From Niastella sp966211305 (lineage in GTDB: Bacteria; Bacteroidota; Bacteroidia; Chitinophagales; Chitinophagaceae): a DNA stretch of 64,000 nt. Of this stretch, positions 1 through 9,199 are shown piece after piece (within the stretch, counting starts at the first letter, position 1; each line of letters opens with the position of its first letter). Position numbers and translations under genes: made by a program. The notes under the pieces are model-generated. The model saw only the letters and a list, made by a program, of their open reading frames with translations. It had not been told where the DNA came from and did not search any database. The stretch is from NCBI GenBank assembly GCA_966211305.1, contig CBIHPC010000001.1, positions 1 through 64,000 of the forward strand, read 5' to 3'.

Positions 1-2
1 AT

Positions 3-1175
3 ACCGTTCGCGCCCACCTCGACCTGGTTATGCTTACCAATGGCTGGCGCAGGTTCAAATGGGACGAACTGGCTGCCGGTAAACTGCCTGTTATAAAATT
101 CCCGCGGGAGAACTACCTCGCGCTCAACGCTACCCTTACCGGCGTATTACCTAGCCAGGTGCCAAAGAATACGCAGATCAATGTTTTTCTGCAGGCAAAA
201 GATTCTTCGCGGCAGTTGTTCTTCCTGGCAATGGATTCAACCGGTAAGTTTAAACAGGACGGACTGGTGTTCTTTGATACGGTATCGGTCTTTTACCAGT
301 TCAATAATAGCAAGCACCTCGCCAATAAAGCCATTGTAAACTTTACCAACGGTACGCTTAAAGGCCCTGCCATTATTAAACCCGATACTGCCTGGCGCGT
401 GCCCATGCCACTGGATACAAGCCTGCTGAACAGGGGTAAATACTTTGCGAGTGAAGCGGAACGGTTGAAGCCGGAACTGGAGAAGAAAGTAAAAGTGCTG
501 GAAACCGTTACGGTAAAAGCCCGGCAAAAGACGAAACAGCAGCAGATGGACGAGCGGTATACCAGTGGTTTTTTCTCGGGCGGCGATGCCACCACATTCG
601 ATCTTACCGATGATGTGTCGGCTATGGGCGCCATGAACATCTTCAATTATCTGCAGGGCCGGGTGGCTGGTTTGCAGATCACTACCGGTGGCGGCGGATC
701 GCAGTTGCAATGGCGCGGGGCCACACCTTCCCTGTTCCTGAACGAAATGCCGGTTGATGTGAGTGCCATCGAGAACATACCGGTCACTGATATTGCGTAT
801 GTAAAAGCATTCCGTCCGCCATTCTTTGGCGCAATGGGTGGCGGCGCCGGCGGCGCCATTGCCGTTTACACGAAAAAAGGGGGAGATGTTAGTTCTTCAA
901 CAAATAATGTGGGCGGCCTCGATAAAAGCAGGCTTACCGGTTATGCGTTGCCAAAGGAATTCTATTCACCCGATTACAGCAAAGAATCGGCACAGAACGA
1001 GCTGCCCGATATTCGCACCACCATTTATTGGGCGCCCTACCTGTTAACCGATAAGAATAATCATAAACTAACCCTGAACTTTTTCAATAATGATGTGTCG
1101 AAACGTTTACGCATCATTCTGGAAGGAATGAACGAAGACGGTCAATTGACGAGGGTGGAGAAGATTATTGAATAA
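3..1175 (+). CDS. TonB plug-domain protein, C-terminal part (5' truncated by window edge)
   Basis: The reading frame is open from the left edge, so the true start lies outside the window and about 390 residues are visible. It opens with a TNGWRRFKW motif, which I associate with Bacteroidota proteins that join macroglobulin-like domains to a TonB-type plug. Residues around 165-290 resemble a plug domain: a VTVKARQK stretch, then NYLQGRVAGLQI, and a glycine-rich end with GGAIAVYTKKG. Only about 100 residues follow, so there is no room for a 22-strand barrel and it is probably not a transporter on its own. Exact function unknown; outer-membrane or periplasmic location is inferred. Confidence 0.75.
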   Translation, partial: TVRAHLDLVMLTNGWRRFKWDELAAGKLPVIKFPRENYLALNATLTGVLPSQVPKNTQINVFLQAKDSSRQLFFLAMDSTGKFKQDGLVFFDTVSVFYQFNNSKHLANKAIVNFTNGTLKGPAIIKPDTAWRVPMPLDTSLLNRGKYFASEAERLKPELEKKVKVLETVTVKARQKTKQQQMDERYTSGFFSGGDATTFDLTDDVSAMGAMNIFNYLQGRVAGLQITTGGGGSQLQWRGATPSLFLNEMPVDVSAIENIPVTDIAYVKAFRPPFFGAMGGGAGGAIAVYTKKGGDVSSSTNNVGGLDKSRLTGYALPKEFYSPDYSKESAQNELPDIRTTIYWAPYLLTDKNNHKLTLNFFNNDVSKRLRIILEGMNEDGQLTRVEKIIE

Positions 1176-1198
1176 GTTGTTTCTTTCTTGAACTATTG

Positions 1199-1226
1199 AA
1201 GCCCTGTTTAAAATGGGGCTTTTTTT
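1199..1226 (+). terminator. Rho-independent terminator after plug-domain gene
   Basis: AAGCCC and GGGCTT arms enclose an 11-base loop and are followed by a run of seven T. It lies 23 bp after the stop codon of the plug-domain gene. Confidence 0.7.
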
Positions 1227-1483
1227 ATATAGCACCGGGGTAACGTGGCAACGAGAGAAAGGCACCGAGGCCGGTTTTCGCCACGGCTTCTGTGGACGAG
1301 GCAACGAGATAGCAAGTCATTGGGGCAACAGGAATGTAAGTCGCGAAAGCGTTTTTCACTTCAACATTCGATATTGGGCATTCAATATTCAATATTTTTA
1401 TTCCCTTCGTTTATTAACGCTTTCATCCCGGGCACACTTCAACAAGTTAACAAGTCAACTTGCCCGATGCCTTGTTGCCTTTT
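1227..1483. other. Intergenic stretch with short word repeats, no gene seen
   Basis: Together with the terminator this is a gap of about 308 bp. It holds imperfect repeats: CAACGAG words near 1250-1310, an ATTCAATATT tandem near 1378-1400 and a GTTAACAAGTCAAC word near 1445. No coding frame is convincing. Confidence 0.5.
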
Positions 1484-2056
1484 CTAATTTTTAAGTATCG
1501 TGATCGTCTTATTGGGATCATGTCCTCTGATGGCTGTGGAATCAGCCGGGGGCTCGGGTAGTTTATAGTTGTACGTTACCACAAAGCGGGAGTAGATCTT
1601 CATCATGGGCGACTTAAACTGAAATCCATCGCCTTTATCGGGGACGACGGTGCCCGTAAGCATCAGCGTATCGCCGTTCTGCGGTTCAATTTCAAGGTTA
1701 ATGGTATACGACAATTTGGGGTCGGGCTTTTTCAATTCAAGATCATAAAAAGAATGATTGCCATAAGCGAGGAAGAGGGTGAGGTTCGACCAGGCTTTGT
1801 TCATGGTATCTTCCGATACACCGTTCAGCACCTGTTTCAGCGGCGTTGAATCCGACTGCATCCACACACTATCGAGGTACATCACTTCCCTGGGATCATC
1901 GGCGAGGTAAACCTTCATTTTACTGACGATTGAATCGGGTGTATTCTTGAACACGATAGTATCGTGACTGGCCGCTTTTGGTTTCCGGGAAAACCAAAAG
2001 TACATACCGATACCGGCAGCGACCATGATCAATAAGATTATCCAGGTTCCCCGCAT
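1484..2056 (-). CDS. Hypothetical membrane-anchored protein
   Basis: A 190-residue protein with one N-terminal hydrophobic segment (about residues 5-22) followed by a soluble domain rich in Asp, Thr and beta-prone stretches. There is no lipobox, so it is probably a signal-anchored protein facing the periplasm. I recognise no family. It is convergent with the upstream plug-domain gene and divergent from the Nif3-like gene, so it is likely transcribed alone. The composition looks like real coding sequence and the ATG follows an AT-rich leader. Confidence 0.7.
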   Translation of the reverse strand: MRGTWIILLIMVAAGIGMYFWFSRKPKAASHDTIVFKNTPDSIVSKMKVYLADDPREVMYLDSVWMQSDSTPLKQVLNGVSEDTMNKAWSNLTLFLAYGNHSFYDLELKKPDPKLSYTINLEIEPQNGDTLMLTGTVVPDKGDGFQFKSPMMKIYSRFVVTYNYKLPEPPADSTAIRGHDPNKTITILKN

Positions 2057-2194
2057 AGTTAAGTAGTAGTTGGTGACAATAATTCATTTAAAGTAACAAT
2101 TCCCTTGCAATTAGCATGCCTTGATGTCATAATTATATTTTGATAACACGAAGCACGAGGTTCCCGCGTTTCACGCTTTAACCGCCCTATCAGT

Positions 2195-2202
2195 TATCTT
2201 TG
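2195..2202 (+). promoter_or_regulatory. -7 promoter box for Nif3-like gene
   Basis: TATCTTTG matches the Bacteroidota -7 consensus TAnnTTTG exactly. It lies 18 bp before the ATG at 2221, which favours that ATG over the upstream TTG at 2200, since the TTG lies inside the box. Confidence 0.55.
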
Positions 2203-2220
2203 ACTACAATCACACTGATT

Positions 2221-3321
2221 ATGAAAATTGCCGATATCATTGCCTTGCTTGAATCCATTGCCCCGCCTTCATTACAGGAAAGTTACGATAATGCCGGCCT
2301 GCTTACCGGCAATGCCGGCTGGGTCTGCACCGGGGCATTATGTACGTTGGATGCTACGGAAGAAATAGTGAATGAGGCCATACAACGGGGTTGTAACCTG
2401 GTGGTAGCCCATCACCCCATCATCTTTGGCGGATTAAAAAAGATAACGGGCCGCAATTATGTAGAAAAGACCATAATAACAGCCATAAAGAATGATATAG
2501 CGATTTATGCTATTCATACCAATCTCGACAATGTAATAGCCGGGGTGAACGGTATGATGGCCGATAAACTGGGACTGGTAAACCGGAAGATACTATTGCC
2601 CAAAGAGGCTACGCTGAAAAAGTTGTACACCTTTGTGCCGGTTAACCAGGCAGAGGAGGTGCGGGCCGCATTATTTGAAGCCGGCGCCGGGCATATTGGA
2701 AATTATAATGAATGCAGTTTTGGGGTAGAAGGTACAGGCACCTTTAAAGGGGAAGAAGGAACCAATCCTTTTGTGGGCCGCCCGGGCGAACGGCATCATG
2801 AACAGGAGCTGAAGATAGAGGTCATTTTTCCGGGTTACCTGCAAACGGCTCTTGTCAGGGCCCTGCGCACCGCCCATCCGTATGAAGAAGTGGCCTATGA
2901 TATTGTAGATGTGGCCAATACGCATCCCGGCATAGGGGCGGGACTGGTGGGCGAATTGCCCCATGCGATGGCGGAAACGGCTTTTTTAAAACAATTAAAA
3001 CAGGCTTTTGGGTGTCATGTGATCAGGCATACCGCCCTGCCGGGCAAACCGGTGCGGAAAGTGGCCCTTTGCGGCGGAGCAGGTAGTTTCCTGGTTTCCA
3101 AAGCATTAGGCGCCGGGGCCGATATTTATATCACCGGCGATATGAAATACCACGAGTTTTTTGACGCCAACGGCCGGCTTTTAATTGCCGATATCGGGCA
3201 TTTCGAAAGTGAGCAATTTACCATAGATTTACTGGCTGGGATTTTGCAGGAAAAATTTCCTACCTTTGCCGTCCTTAAAACGGCTTTAAAAACCAATCCT
3301 GTGCATTATTTTGTTGATTAA
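2221..3321 (+). CDS. Nif3-like dinuclear metal centre protein (YbgI/YqfO family)
   Basis: 366 residues. Nif3/DUF34 proteins form hexamers around a two-metal site; the cellular role is poorly defined despite the old name GTP cyclohydrolase I type 2. Metal-ligand motifs are visible: VVAHHPIIFGG near residue 65, AIHTNLDN near 103 and DIGHFESEQF near the C-terminus. The middle insert (about 125-235, including GHIGNYNECSFG) is the PII-like domain of the longer YqfO type. The start was chosen at the ATG just after a good -7 box. The zinc-ribbon gene follows 144 bp downstream, an association I know from other Bacteroidota. Confidence 0.92.
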   Translation: MKIADIIALLESIAPPSLQESYDNAGLLTGNAGWVCTGALCTLDATEEIVNEAIQRGCNLVVAHHPIIFGGLKKITGRNYVEKTIITAIKNDIAIYAIHTNLDNVIAGVNGMMADKLGLVNRKILLPKEATLKKLYTFVPVNQAEEVRAALFEAGAGHIGNYNECSFGVEGTGTFKGEEGTNPFVGRPGERHHEQELKIEVIFPGYLQTALVRALRTAHPYEEVAYDIVDVANTHPGIGAGLVGELPHAMAETAFLKQLKQAFGCHVIRHTALPGKPVRKVALCGGAGSFLVSKALGAGADIYITGDMKYHEFFDANGRLLIADIGHFESEQFTIDLLAGILQEKFPTFAVLKTALKTNPVHYFVD

Positions 3322-3465
3322 AGAACAGGACGCTGAAGGGTGCGATCCGCTAATAGCAGAACCAGCGCAACAAAATAGCAGCATCAGGGATGGGAAGCCG
3401 GGGACAGAAAAAACCCGTCAAAAGGGTCGAAGGGCGGGTATAAACAACAAACTATTAATCTCTTT

Positions 3466-4224
3466 ATGGCTAACGTTAAAGACTACTCTGTAGAAGAAAA
3501 ATTAAGCTCACTCGTTGCATTGCAGAAGATAGAATCGAAGATCGACGAGATACAGATATTGAAAGGGGAGTTGCCGATGGAAGTGAGCGACCTGGAAGAT
3601 GAAATTCAGGGGTTACATGCCCGCCAGGTTCGTATCGAGGAAGAGATCAACGGAATTCAGGAGTTCATCAACCAAAAGAAAAATCTGATCAAGGAATCTG
3701 AAGCCCTGATCAAGAAATACGAAAAGCAAAGCGAGAACGTAAAGAACAGCCGCGAGTTCGAGGCCATCAATAAAGAGATAGAGATGCAGCAGCTGGAGAT
3801 CAAACTGGCTGAGAAGCACATTCGCGATGCAAACGAAGAGATCGCCGAGAAAGTGGTGGTTCTCGATAAAGCCAAAAAGAACATCGCTACCAAAGAAGGC
3901 GTGTTGAGCACCAAAAAAGGCGAGCTCGAAAAGATCATCGCTACAAACGAAAAAGAAGAAAAAGCATACAACAAACAGGCTTCTGAAGCCCGCGAAAAAG
4001 TAGAAGAGCGCCTGTTGCTTTCTTACGATCGCATTCGCAAGAACTACCGTAACGGTTTGGGTGTTGTACCGGTTGAGCGTGATGCCTGCGGTGGTTGCTT
4101 CAACGCCATCCCGCCTCAGCGCCAGAGCGAGATCCGTCAGCGTAAAAAGATCATCGTTTGCGAAAACTGTGGTCGTATCCTGGTTGACCGCGATCTGTTC
4201 GATACCGTAGATGTGGTAAAATAA
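3466..4224 (+). CDS. Coiled-coil zinc-ribbon protein (CT398/zf-RING_7 type)
   Basis: 252 residues. About residues 5-190 are a long, strongly charged coiled-coil hairpin (Glu/Lys heptads). The C-terminus carries a C4 zinc ribbon, CGGC at 208-211 and CENC at 232-235, followed by GRILVDRD. This architecture is the CT398-like family, thought to act as a scaffold or nucleic-acid-binding protein; the precise role is not established. It probably shares transcription with the Nif3-like gene and ends at a strong terminator. Confidence 0.9.
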   Translation: MANVKDYSVEEKLSSLVALQKIESKIDEIQILKGELPMEVSDLEDEIQGLHARQVRIEEEINGIQEFINQKKNLIKESEALIKKYEKQSENVKNSREFEAINKEIEMQQLEIKLAEKHIRDANEEIAEKVVVLDKAKKNIATKEGVLSTKKGELEKIIATNEKEEKAYNKQASEAREKVEERLLLSYDRIRKNYRNGLGVVPVERDACGGCFNAIPPQRQSEIRQRKKIIVCENCGRILVDRDLFDTVDVVK

Positions 4225-4246
4225 CAAATGCATTCAATATACTGAG

Positions 4247-4280
4247 GCCCCGTCCGCCAACTGGCGAACGGGGCTTTTTT
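4247..4280 (+). terminator. Rho-independent terminator
   Basis: GCCCCGT and ACGGGGC form the outer stem, with CGCCA and TGGCG pairing inside. Six T follow. It sits 22 bp after the zinc-ribbon stop codon. Confidence 0.85.
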
Positions 4281-4583
4281 ATGGTGCGCCATGCAATAAA
4301 ATATCGGGCATATCGCGTGTGTTATGGCCCTGAAACTGCTACCGGGTTGCACTGGCCACGCCTGGGGGCGCACCGGATAACAGGGCTGCGTTGCAACTCC
4401 GGTGCACCCCCCAGAGCTATTGTAGAGCAGCCGGGAGCCATATACCTGCAGTCAGGAAGACCCTCATTGCCAGTGTTTGGGGTTTTGTGCCTTTTCGCAC
4501 TATAGATCCGGTAATGCTGACATTTTGAATATACCCTTGTCAACTCTTGTTAACTTGTCAACTCATCAACTTATATTGCACCC
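4281..4583. other. Intergenic stretch, GC-mixed, no gene seen
   Basis: A gap of about 303 bp with no supported coding frame. The end (4537-4571) has repeated TTGTCAACTC / GTTAACTTGTCAAC words. TATATTG at 4572-4578 could be a weak -7 box for the TPR gene. Confidence 0.45.
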
Positions 4584-6077
4584 ATGAATCGGCTATGGCC
4601 AACCTGGTTGGCGCTTTTACTGGTTTTGCTGTATGCGCCCGCCCGGGCTGAAAAAGTGTTTGATTTCAATCAACGGTGCCGCCAGGCCTATCATGAGATC
4701 ATTCAGCTAAAACTGAATGCCGGCCAGCAGCTGCTGAATGCCGAAAAAGCACAACAGCCCGATAATCTCATTCCATATTTCCTCGAGAACTATATCGATT
4801 TCTTCACGCTGTTCTTCAATGAGGATCCTGAAGAGTATAAAAAGCGGCTGCCCAATCGCGAAACCCGGCTCGGTAAAATGGAGGAAGGCCCGAAGAATTC
4901 ACCCTTCCTGTTATTTACCCGTTCAGTTATACATTTTCAGTGGGCCGCCGTGCGCATTAAGTTTGGCAATAACTGGGATGCAGGATGGGAGTTCCGCCGT
5001 TCCTTCCTGCAAATAAAAAACAACCTGCAGTCGTTCCCCGGCTTTACGCCCAACCTGTTATACGCCGGCGCCATGCAGGTGGCGGCAGGAACCATTCCCG
5101 ATGGCTATAAATGGCTCAGCAATCTGCTCGGCATCAATGGCAGTATAAAAAAGGGAATGATCCGTATGAACGCCTTTCTGCAGGGAACCGATGAATGGTC
5201 GGTACTGTTTCATGAGGAAGCGGTTTTTTATTATTGTTACCTGAAATTTTATATAGAAAACGATAAACCCGGCGTTTTCCAGTTTATTGAAAAACAGCGG
5301 CTCGATGTGGTGAACCATCACCTGTTCGCGTATCTCGCCGCCAATTTGAACCTCAATAACCAGCAGTCGGAAAAAGCGGAGCAGATCATTACGGCGAAGA
5401 ACAACAGCGCTGCCTATATGTTTACACCCGTATGGGATATGGAAATGGGTTATGCCAAAGTGCATCACCTCGACCCCGCCGCGGCTTTTTATCTGGAACG
5501 CTTTATTGCCACGTTCAAAGGCAAATTTTATGTAAAGGATGTGTTGCAGAAATTGAGCTGGCATTATTACCTGCAGGGTGATGAGGCCAAAGCCAAAGCC
5601 TGCCGGCAAAAGGTGCTTAAAAGCGGCAGCACTTTTTCTGAAGCGGATAAACAGGCGCAAAAAGAAGCAAACAGCAGTCAATGGCCCAATAAATTATTAT
5701 TACAGGCGCGGTTGCTGAACGATGGCGGTTATTACCGGCAGGCGCTGGCGCTGTTACATGGAAAGAATACCGGCAGTTTTGCATTGCCTGAAGAAAAACT
5801 GGAGTTTGCCTACAGGGCCGGCAGGTTATACGACGATATAGGTAATGACAGTGTGGCCATTATTTTTTACAAACAGGCCATTGACCTTGGCAGAAACCGT
5901 AAGGAACATTTTGCGGCCAGGGCCGCCCTGCAAACCGGTTATATCTTTGAACAACACGGCGATAAACAAAACGCCAGACAATGGTTTCAGCGCTGTCTGA
6001 ACATGGATGACCATGATTTTAAAAATTCTCTCGACCAGCGGGCAAAAGCAGGGCTGGCGAGGTGCAATAATGAATGA
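4584..6077 (+). CDS. Exported tetratricopeptide-repeat-like protein
   Basis: 497 residues. An N-terminal signal peptide (hydrophobic 6-20, ending ARA-EK) directs export. The rest is helical, with TPR-like pairs clearest near the C-terminus (RAGRLYDDIGNDSVAIIFYKQAI, then AALQTGYIFEQHGDKQNARQWF), where the canonical W/L-G/A/S-Y-A/F-P spacing is recognisable. No catalytic motif is visible, so a periplasmic scaffold role is the safest inference. It is flanked by a terminator upstream and an inverted-repeat region downstream and is probably monocistronic. Confidence 0.8.
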   Translation: MNRLWPTWLALLLVLLYAPARAEKVFDFNQRCRQAYHEIIQLKLNAGQQLLNAEKAQQPDNLIPYFLENYIDFFTLFFNEDPEEYKKRLPNRETRLGKMEEGPKNSPFLLFTRSVIHFQWAAVRIKFGNNWDAGWEFRRSFLQIKNNLQSFPGFTPNLLYAGAMQVAAGTIPDGYKWLSNLLGINGSIKKGMIRMNAFLQGTDEWSVLFHEEAVFYYCYLKFYIENDKPGVFQFIEKQRLDVVNHHLFAYLAANLNLNNQQSEKAEQIITAKNNSAAYMFTPVWDMEMGYAKVHHLDPAAAFYLERFIATFKGKFYVKDVLQKLSWHYYLQGDEAKAKACRQKVLKSGSTFSEADKQAQKEANSSQWPNKLLLQARLLNDGGYYRQALALLHGKNTGSFALPEEKLEFAYRAGRLYDDIGNDSVAIIFYKQAIDLGRNRKEHFAARAALQTGYIFEQHGDKQNARQWFQRCLNMDDHDFKNSLDQRAKAGLARCNNE

Positions 6078-6078
6078 T

Positions 6079-6202
6079 GTGAAACGTGAAATGGCAGACG
6101 TGAAAGGGTTATAATCAGAACTCGTTATAAGTCGGCAACCGGCAAGAAGATATTAATCTCAAAATTCGCGAGCCCTTTCACGTTTCACGTTTGCCGTTTC
6201 AC
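6079..6202. repeat. Inverted word-repeat arms between TPR gene and recN
   Basis: The left arm 6079-6108 and right arm 6173-6202 are imperfect reverse complements of 30 bp, both built from GTGAAACG / CGTGAAAGGG words. The left arm starts directly after the TPR stop codon. The 64-bp spacer is not coding. Confidence 0.7.
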
Positions 6203-6242
6203 GATGTGGAAATTCCCATTATAATTAATGCCCGATCGCAAT

Positions 6243-6250
6243 TATATTTG
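6243..6250 (+). promoter_or_regulatory. -7 promoter box that decides the recN start
   Basis: TATATTTG matches TAnnTTTG. It lies downstream of the in-frame ATG at 6228, so transcription from it would exclude that ATG and favour the GTG at 6270. Confidence 0.5.
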
Positions 6251-6269
6251 TTACGCTCAAAATCGTACT

Positions 6270-7928
6270 GTGCTTAAAAAACTATTCATACAGAACTACG
6301 CAATCATTGACGAGATAGAGATCGATTTCTCGCAAAAGCTGAATATAATAACGGGTGAAACCGGCGCCGGTAAATCTATTTTAATGGGCGCCCTGTCGCT
6401 GATCCTCGGCGACCGGGTTGATACCTCGGTATTGCAGAGCCGCGACAGGAAATGTTATGTGGAAGGAATTTTCGTAATAGCTGAAAAGAAGGCGGTAAAA
6501 GCCTTTTTACGCGAGCAGGACCTCGATGTGGAGGAAGAACTGGTCATTCGCCGTGAAATTGGCGCCAATGGCAAATCAAGGGCCTTTGTAAACGATACCC
6601 CGGTTAACCTCGAGCAACTTCGCCGGTTAAGCGCCATGCTGGTTGACCTGCATCGCCAGTTCGATACGCTTGAACTGGGGGAAAGTGATTTTCAGCGGCA
6701 GGTGCTCGATGCACTGGCCGGCCATGCCGATGTGCTGCAACAATACCATGGCGCCTACACCCAATGGCAGCAGGCGCAACATGCGCTCACCGCATTGCAG
6801 CAACAGAAAGACCAGTTCACCAAAGAATACGATTATAATAAATTCCTGTTCGATGAGCTGCAGGATGCAGCGCTGAAAGAGAATGAACTGGAAGAAGCCG
6901 ATGCAACACTTAAACTGCTCAGCAATGCCGAAGGCATAAAATCGGCCCTGAGTAAGGTTGGGTATGAGTTAGGCGAAGGCGAATCGCCCATGGTGCAACA
7001 GTTGAAAACGCTTTGCAACCAGTTGAGCGCTTACAGCGATCATCATACCGCGTTGCCAGCGTTATTACAACGGTTATTATCGGCACAGATAGAATTGCAG
7101 GATATTGCTGATGAAGTGGAGCGTATCAATGACCAGGTGCAATACGACCCGCAAAAGATAGAACAACTCAACGAACGCATTTCAACCGGGTACAAACTGC
7201 TGAAGAAACACGGTGTTCATACCACGCAGGAACTGCTGACCATTCAGGAGGAACTCGAGCAAAAACTACAGGCCGTGCTGAATATCGATGAAGGTATTCA
7301 GGCCAAAGAAAAAGCGGTACAGCAGTTGTTGCAAAAGGCAACGGAACTGGCGGCCAAACTAACGGCCAACCGCACAAAACAGGTGAAGCCGCTGCAGGAT
7401 AAAGTGAACAAATTACTGGCACAGGTAGGGATGCCCAATGCCCGCTTACAGGTTGAAGTAACGCAATTGCCCTCATTGCAGTCAACCGGCCAGGACGATA
7501 TAGAATTCCTGTTCGATGCCAATAAAAGCAACCGCTTTGAACCTGTACGTAAAGTAGCGTCGGGCGGTGAATTGAGCCGTTTGATGCTGTGTATAAAATC
7601 GCTGGTTGCGCAGTCGCTCGATCTGCCCACACTCATCTTCGATGAAATTGATACCGGTATTTCGGGCGAAGCGGCCAAACAGGTGGGCGTAATTATGAAA
7701 GACCTTGCCCGTAAACGCCAGGTGTTCAGCATCACCCATCAGCCCCAAATAGCCGGTAAGGCCGATGCCCATTACTTCGTGTATAAAGACATTAAAGGCA
7801 ATACCATTAAAACAAGCATCAGGCTGTTATCGCAGGACGAACGCATTACGGCCATTGCCAAAATGCTCAGTGGCGAAAAGCCAACGGCTGCAGCATTGGA
7901 GAACGCCCGGGAGATGGTGATGAATTAA
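6270..7928 (+). CDS. recN: DNA repair protein RecN
   Basis: 552 residues from the GTG start; the family normally begins with a variant of MLKxLxIxNYAIID, which matches here. RecN is an SMC-like ATPase that acts in recombinational repair of double-strand breaks. Visible motifs are Walker A GETGAGKS (29-36), a central coiled coil rich in Gln/Glu/Leu (about 150-380), the ABC signature ASGGELSRL near 430 and Walker B LIFDEIDTGISGE near 455-465, followed by the H-loop SITHQPQIAG. An in-frame ATG 42 bp upstream would add 14 atypical residues and lies before the predicted promoter. Confidence 0.95.
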   Translation: MLKKLFIQNYAIIDEIEIDFSQKLNIITGETGAGKSILMGALSLILGDRVDTSVLQSRDRKCYVEGIFVIAEKKAVKAFLREQDLDVEEELVIRREIGANGKSRAFVNDTPVNLEQLRRLSAMLVDLHRQFDTLELGESDFQRQVLDALAGHADVLQQYHGAYTQWQQAQHALTALQQQKDQFTKEYDYNKFLFDELQDAALKENELEEADATLKLLSNAEGIKSALSKVGYELGEGESPMVQQLKTLCNQLSAYSDHHTALPALLQRLLSAQIELQDIADEVERINDQVQYDPQKIEQLNERISTGYKLLKKHGVHTTQELLTIQEELEQKLQAVLNIDEGIQAKEKAVQQLLQKATELAAKLTANRTKQVKPLQDKVNKLLAQVGMPNARLQVEVTQLPSLQSTGQDDIEFLFDANKSNRFEPVRKVASGGELSRLMLCIKSLVAQSLDLPTLIFDEIDTGISGEAAKQVGVIMKDLARKRQVFSITHQPQIAGKADAHYFVYKDIKGNTIKTSIRLLSQDERITAIAKMLSGEKPTAAALENAREMVMN

Positions 7929-7929
7929 T

Positions 7930-7965
7930 GTGATAATTTGATAATTCGATAATGTGATAATGAAA
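7930..7965. repeat. Intergenic TGTGATAAT word repeat
   Basis: Tandem degenerate words (TGTGATAATTTGATAATTCG, then ATAATGTGATAATG) begin directly after the recN stop. Related words recur after lolD, purS and the M1 peptidase gene and, inverted, before cobO-type and rsmI starts. Confidence 0.7.
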
Positions 7966-8067
7966 AGGCGGGCCAGTATGTGGCCATAAAGATAATTGAG
8001 GGCCCGATGAAGGAAGAGAAATGGAAATGATGTTATTTTGCCGTTTCTAATTAAAAAACAAAATTCT

Positions 8068-8880
8068 ATGGCATATAACCTGCTTAAAGGAAAAAAAGGG
8101 ATCATATTCGGAGCTTTGGACGAAAAATCAATTGCGTGGAGAACGGCTTTGCGTTGTCATGAAGAAGGCGCACAACTGGTGTTGACGAATGCTCCGGTGG
8201 CTTTGCGTATGGGCGAGATCAACAAACTGGCCGAAGCGGTGAACGCACCCGTTATAGGCGCCGATGTTACCAGCATGGATGATCTGAAGAAGCTGTTTGA
8301 AGAAGCAACGAAACATTTTGGCGGTAAGGTAGATTTCATTCTGCATTCAATTGGGATGAGCCTTAACGTGCGCAAGAACAAACATTATACTGAGATCGAT
8401 TACGGGTTCAACCAAAAAACCCTCGATATATCGGCTATGTCGCTGCACCGTGTGCTGCGTACAGCCTGGGAAATGGACGCTATCAGCGACTGGGGCAGTG
8501 TAGTGGCCCTTACCTATATCGCTGCACAACGCGTTTTTCCCGATTATAACGAAATGGCAGATGCGAAAGCGTTGCTGGAAGGTGTTGCCCGCAATTTTGG
8601 TTATCACTATGGCGTAAAAAAGAAAGTACGTATCAACACCGTTTCACAGTCGCCTACCAAAACAACGGCCGGCAGCGGCGTAAAAGGCTTCGATGGCTTT
8701 ATTTCTTATGCCGAAAAAATGAGCCCGCTGGGAAATGCCTCGGCCGACCAGTGTGCCGACTATTGCGTTACCCTGTTCAGCGATCTTACAAAGATGGTAA
8801 CCATGCAGAACCTGTTCCATGATGGCGGGTTCTCTTTTACCGGCGTAACTCAGGCGGTGATTGAGCAAATGGAGAAATAG
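8068..8880 (+). CDS. fabI: Enoyl-[acyl-carrier-protein] reductase (NADH) FabI
   Basis: 270 residues. It catalyses the last reduction of each fatty-acid elongation cycle in the cytoplasm. It is an SDR-fold protein: an N-terminal nucleotide site (GKKGIIFGALDEKSIAWRTA), DVTSMDD, the HSIG segment, and the FabI-type Tyr-x6-Lys pair at Tyr160 and Lys167 in FPDYNEMADAKA. INTVSQSPTKTTAGSG is the flexible substrate-binding loop. The start was set at the ATG before AYNLLKGK; an in-frame TTG 30 bp upstream adds residues not seen in the family. Confidence 0.95.
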   Translation: MAYNLLKGKKGIIFGALDEKSIAWRTALRCHEEGAQLVLTNAPVALRMGEINKLAEAVNAPVIGADVTSMDDLKKLFEEATKHFGGKVDFILHSIGMSLNVRKNKHYTEIDYGFNQKTLDISAMSLHRVLRTAWEMDAISDWGSVVALTYIAAQRVFPDYNEMADAKALLEGVARNFGYHYGVKKKVRINTVSQSPTKTTAGSGVKGFDGFISYAEKMSPLGNASADQCADYCVTLFSDLTKMVTMQNLFHDGGFSFTGVTQAVIEQMEK

Positions 8881-9024
8881 AGATTGGTTGACGGGTTAAC
8901 AAGTTAACTAGTTGACAAGGGTCTTCAAAAGGTTAGTATCACCGGATTTATAACCTGAAAAGCTATTGATTGTCACAACTTGTTTTTCAAGTAATATAAA
9001 GGGGTAAGAAATAATAATTTCACG

Positions 9025-9064
9025 AGAGGGCAGCATACTGAAAGGTGGCTGGCCCTCTTTTTTT
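9025..9064 (+). terminator. Possible terminator downstream of fabI
   Basis: GAGGGC-AGC and GCT-GGCCCTC arms pair with a one-base bulge and are followed by seven T. It lies 145 bp after fabI. The rest of the 8881-9199 gap shows only a GTTAACAAGTTAACTAG word near 8896. Confidence 0.6.
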
Positions 9065-9199
9065 GAAGCTGACTATTGTTTGGCGGTTCGCACAGGAAAC
9101 TCTTCCTGCTTCCTGCATCTTACTTCGGTGGCGTATCAAAAGAAAAAAACCGCCCGCCATAACAGCGACCGGTTTGCACTATTTTTTAGCCATGGGCTT

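Noticed and set aside
3613..4233. Minus-strand open frame of 206 codons opposite the zinc-ribbon gene
   Set aside because: Its Phe/Leu-rich composition is the mirror of the Glu/Lys-rich coiled coil on the plus strand.
8038..8067. N-terminal extension of FabI from TTG
   Set aside because: The extra residues are not found in the family, and the ATG at 8068 gives the standard start.
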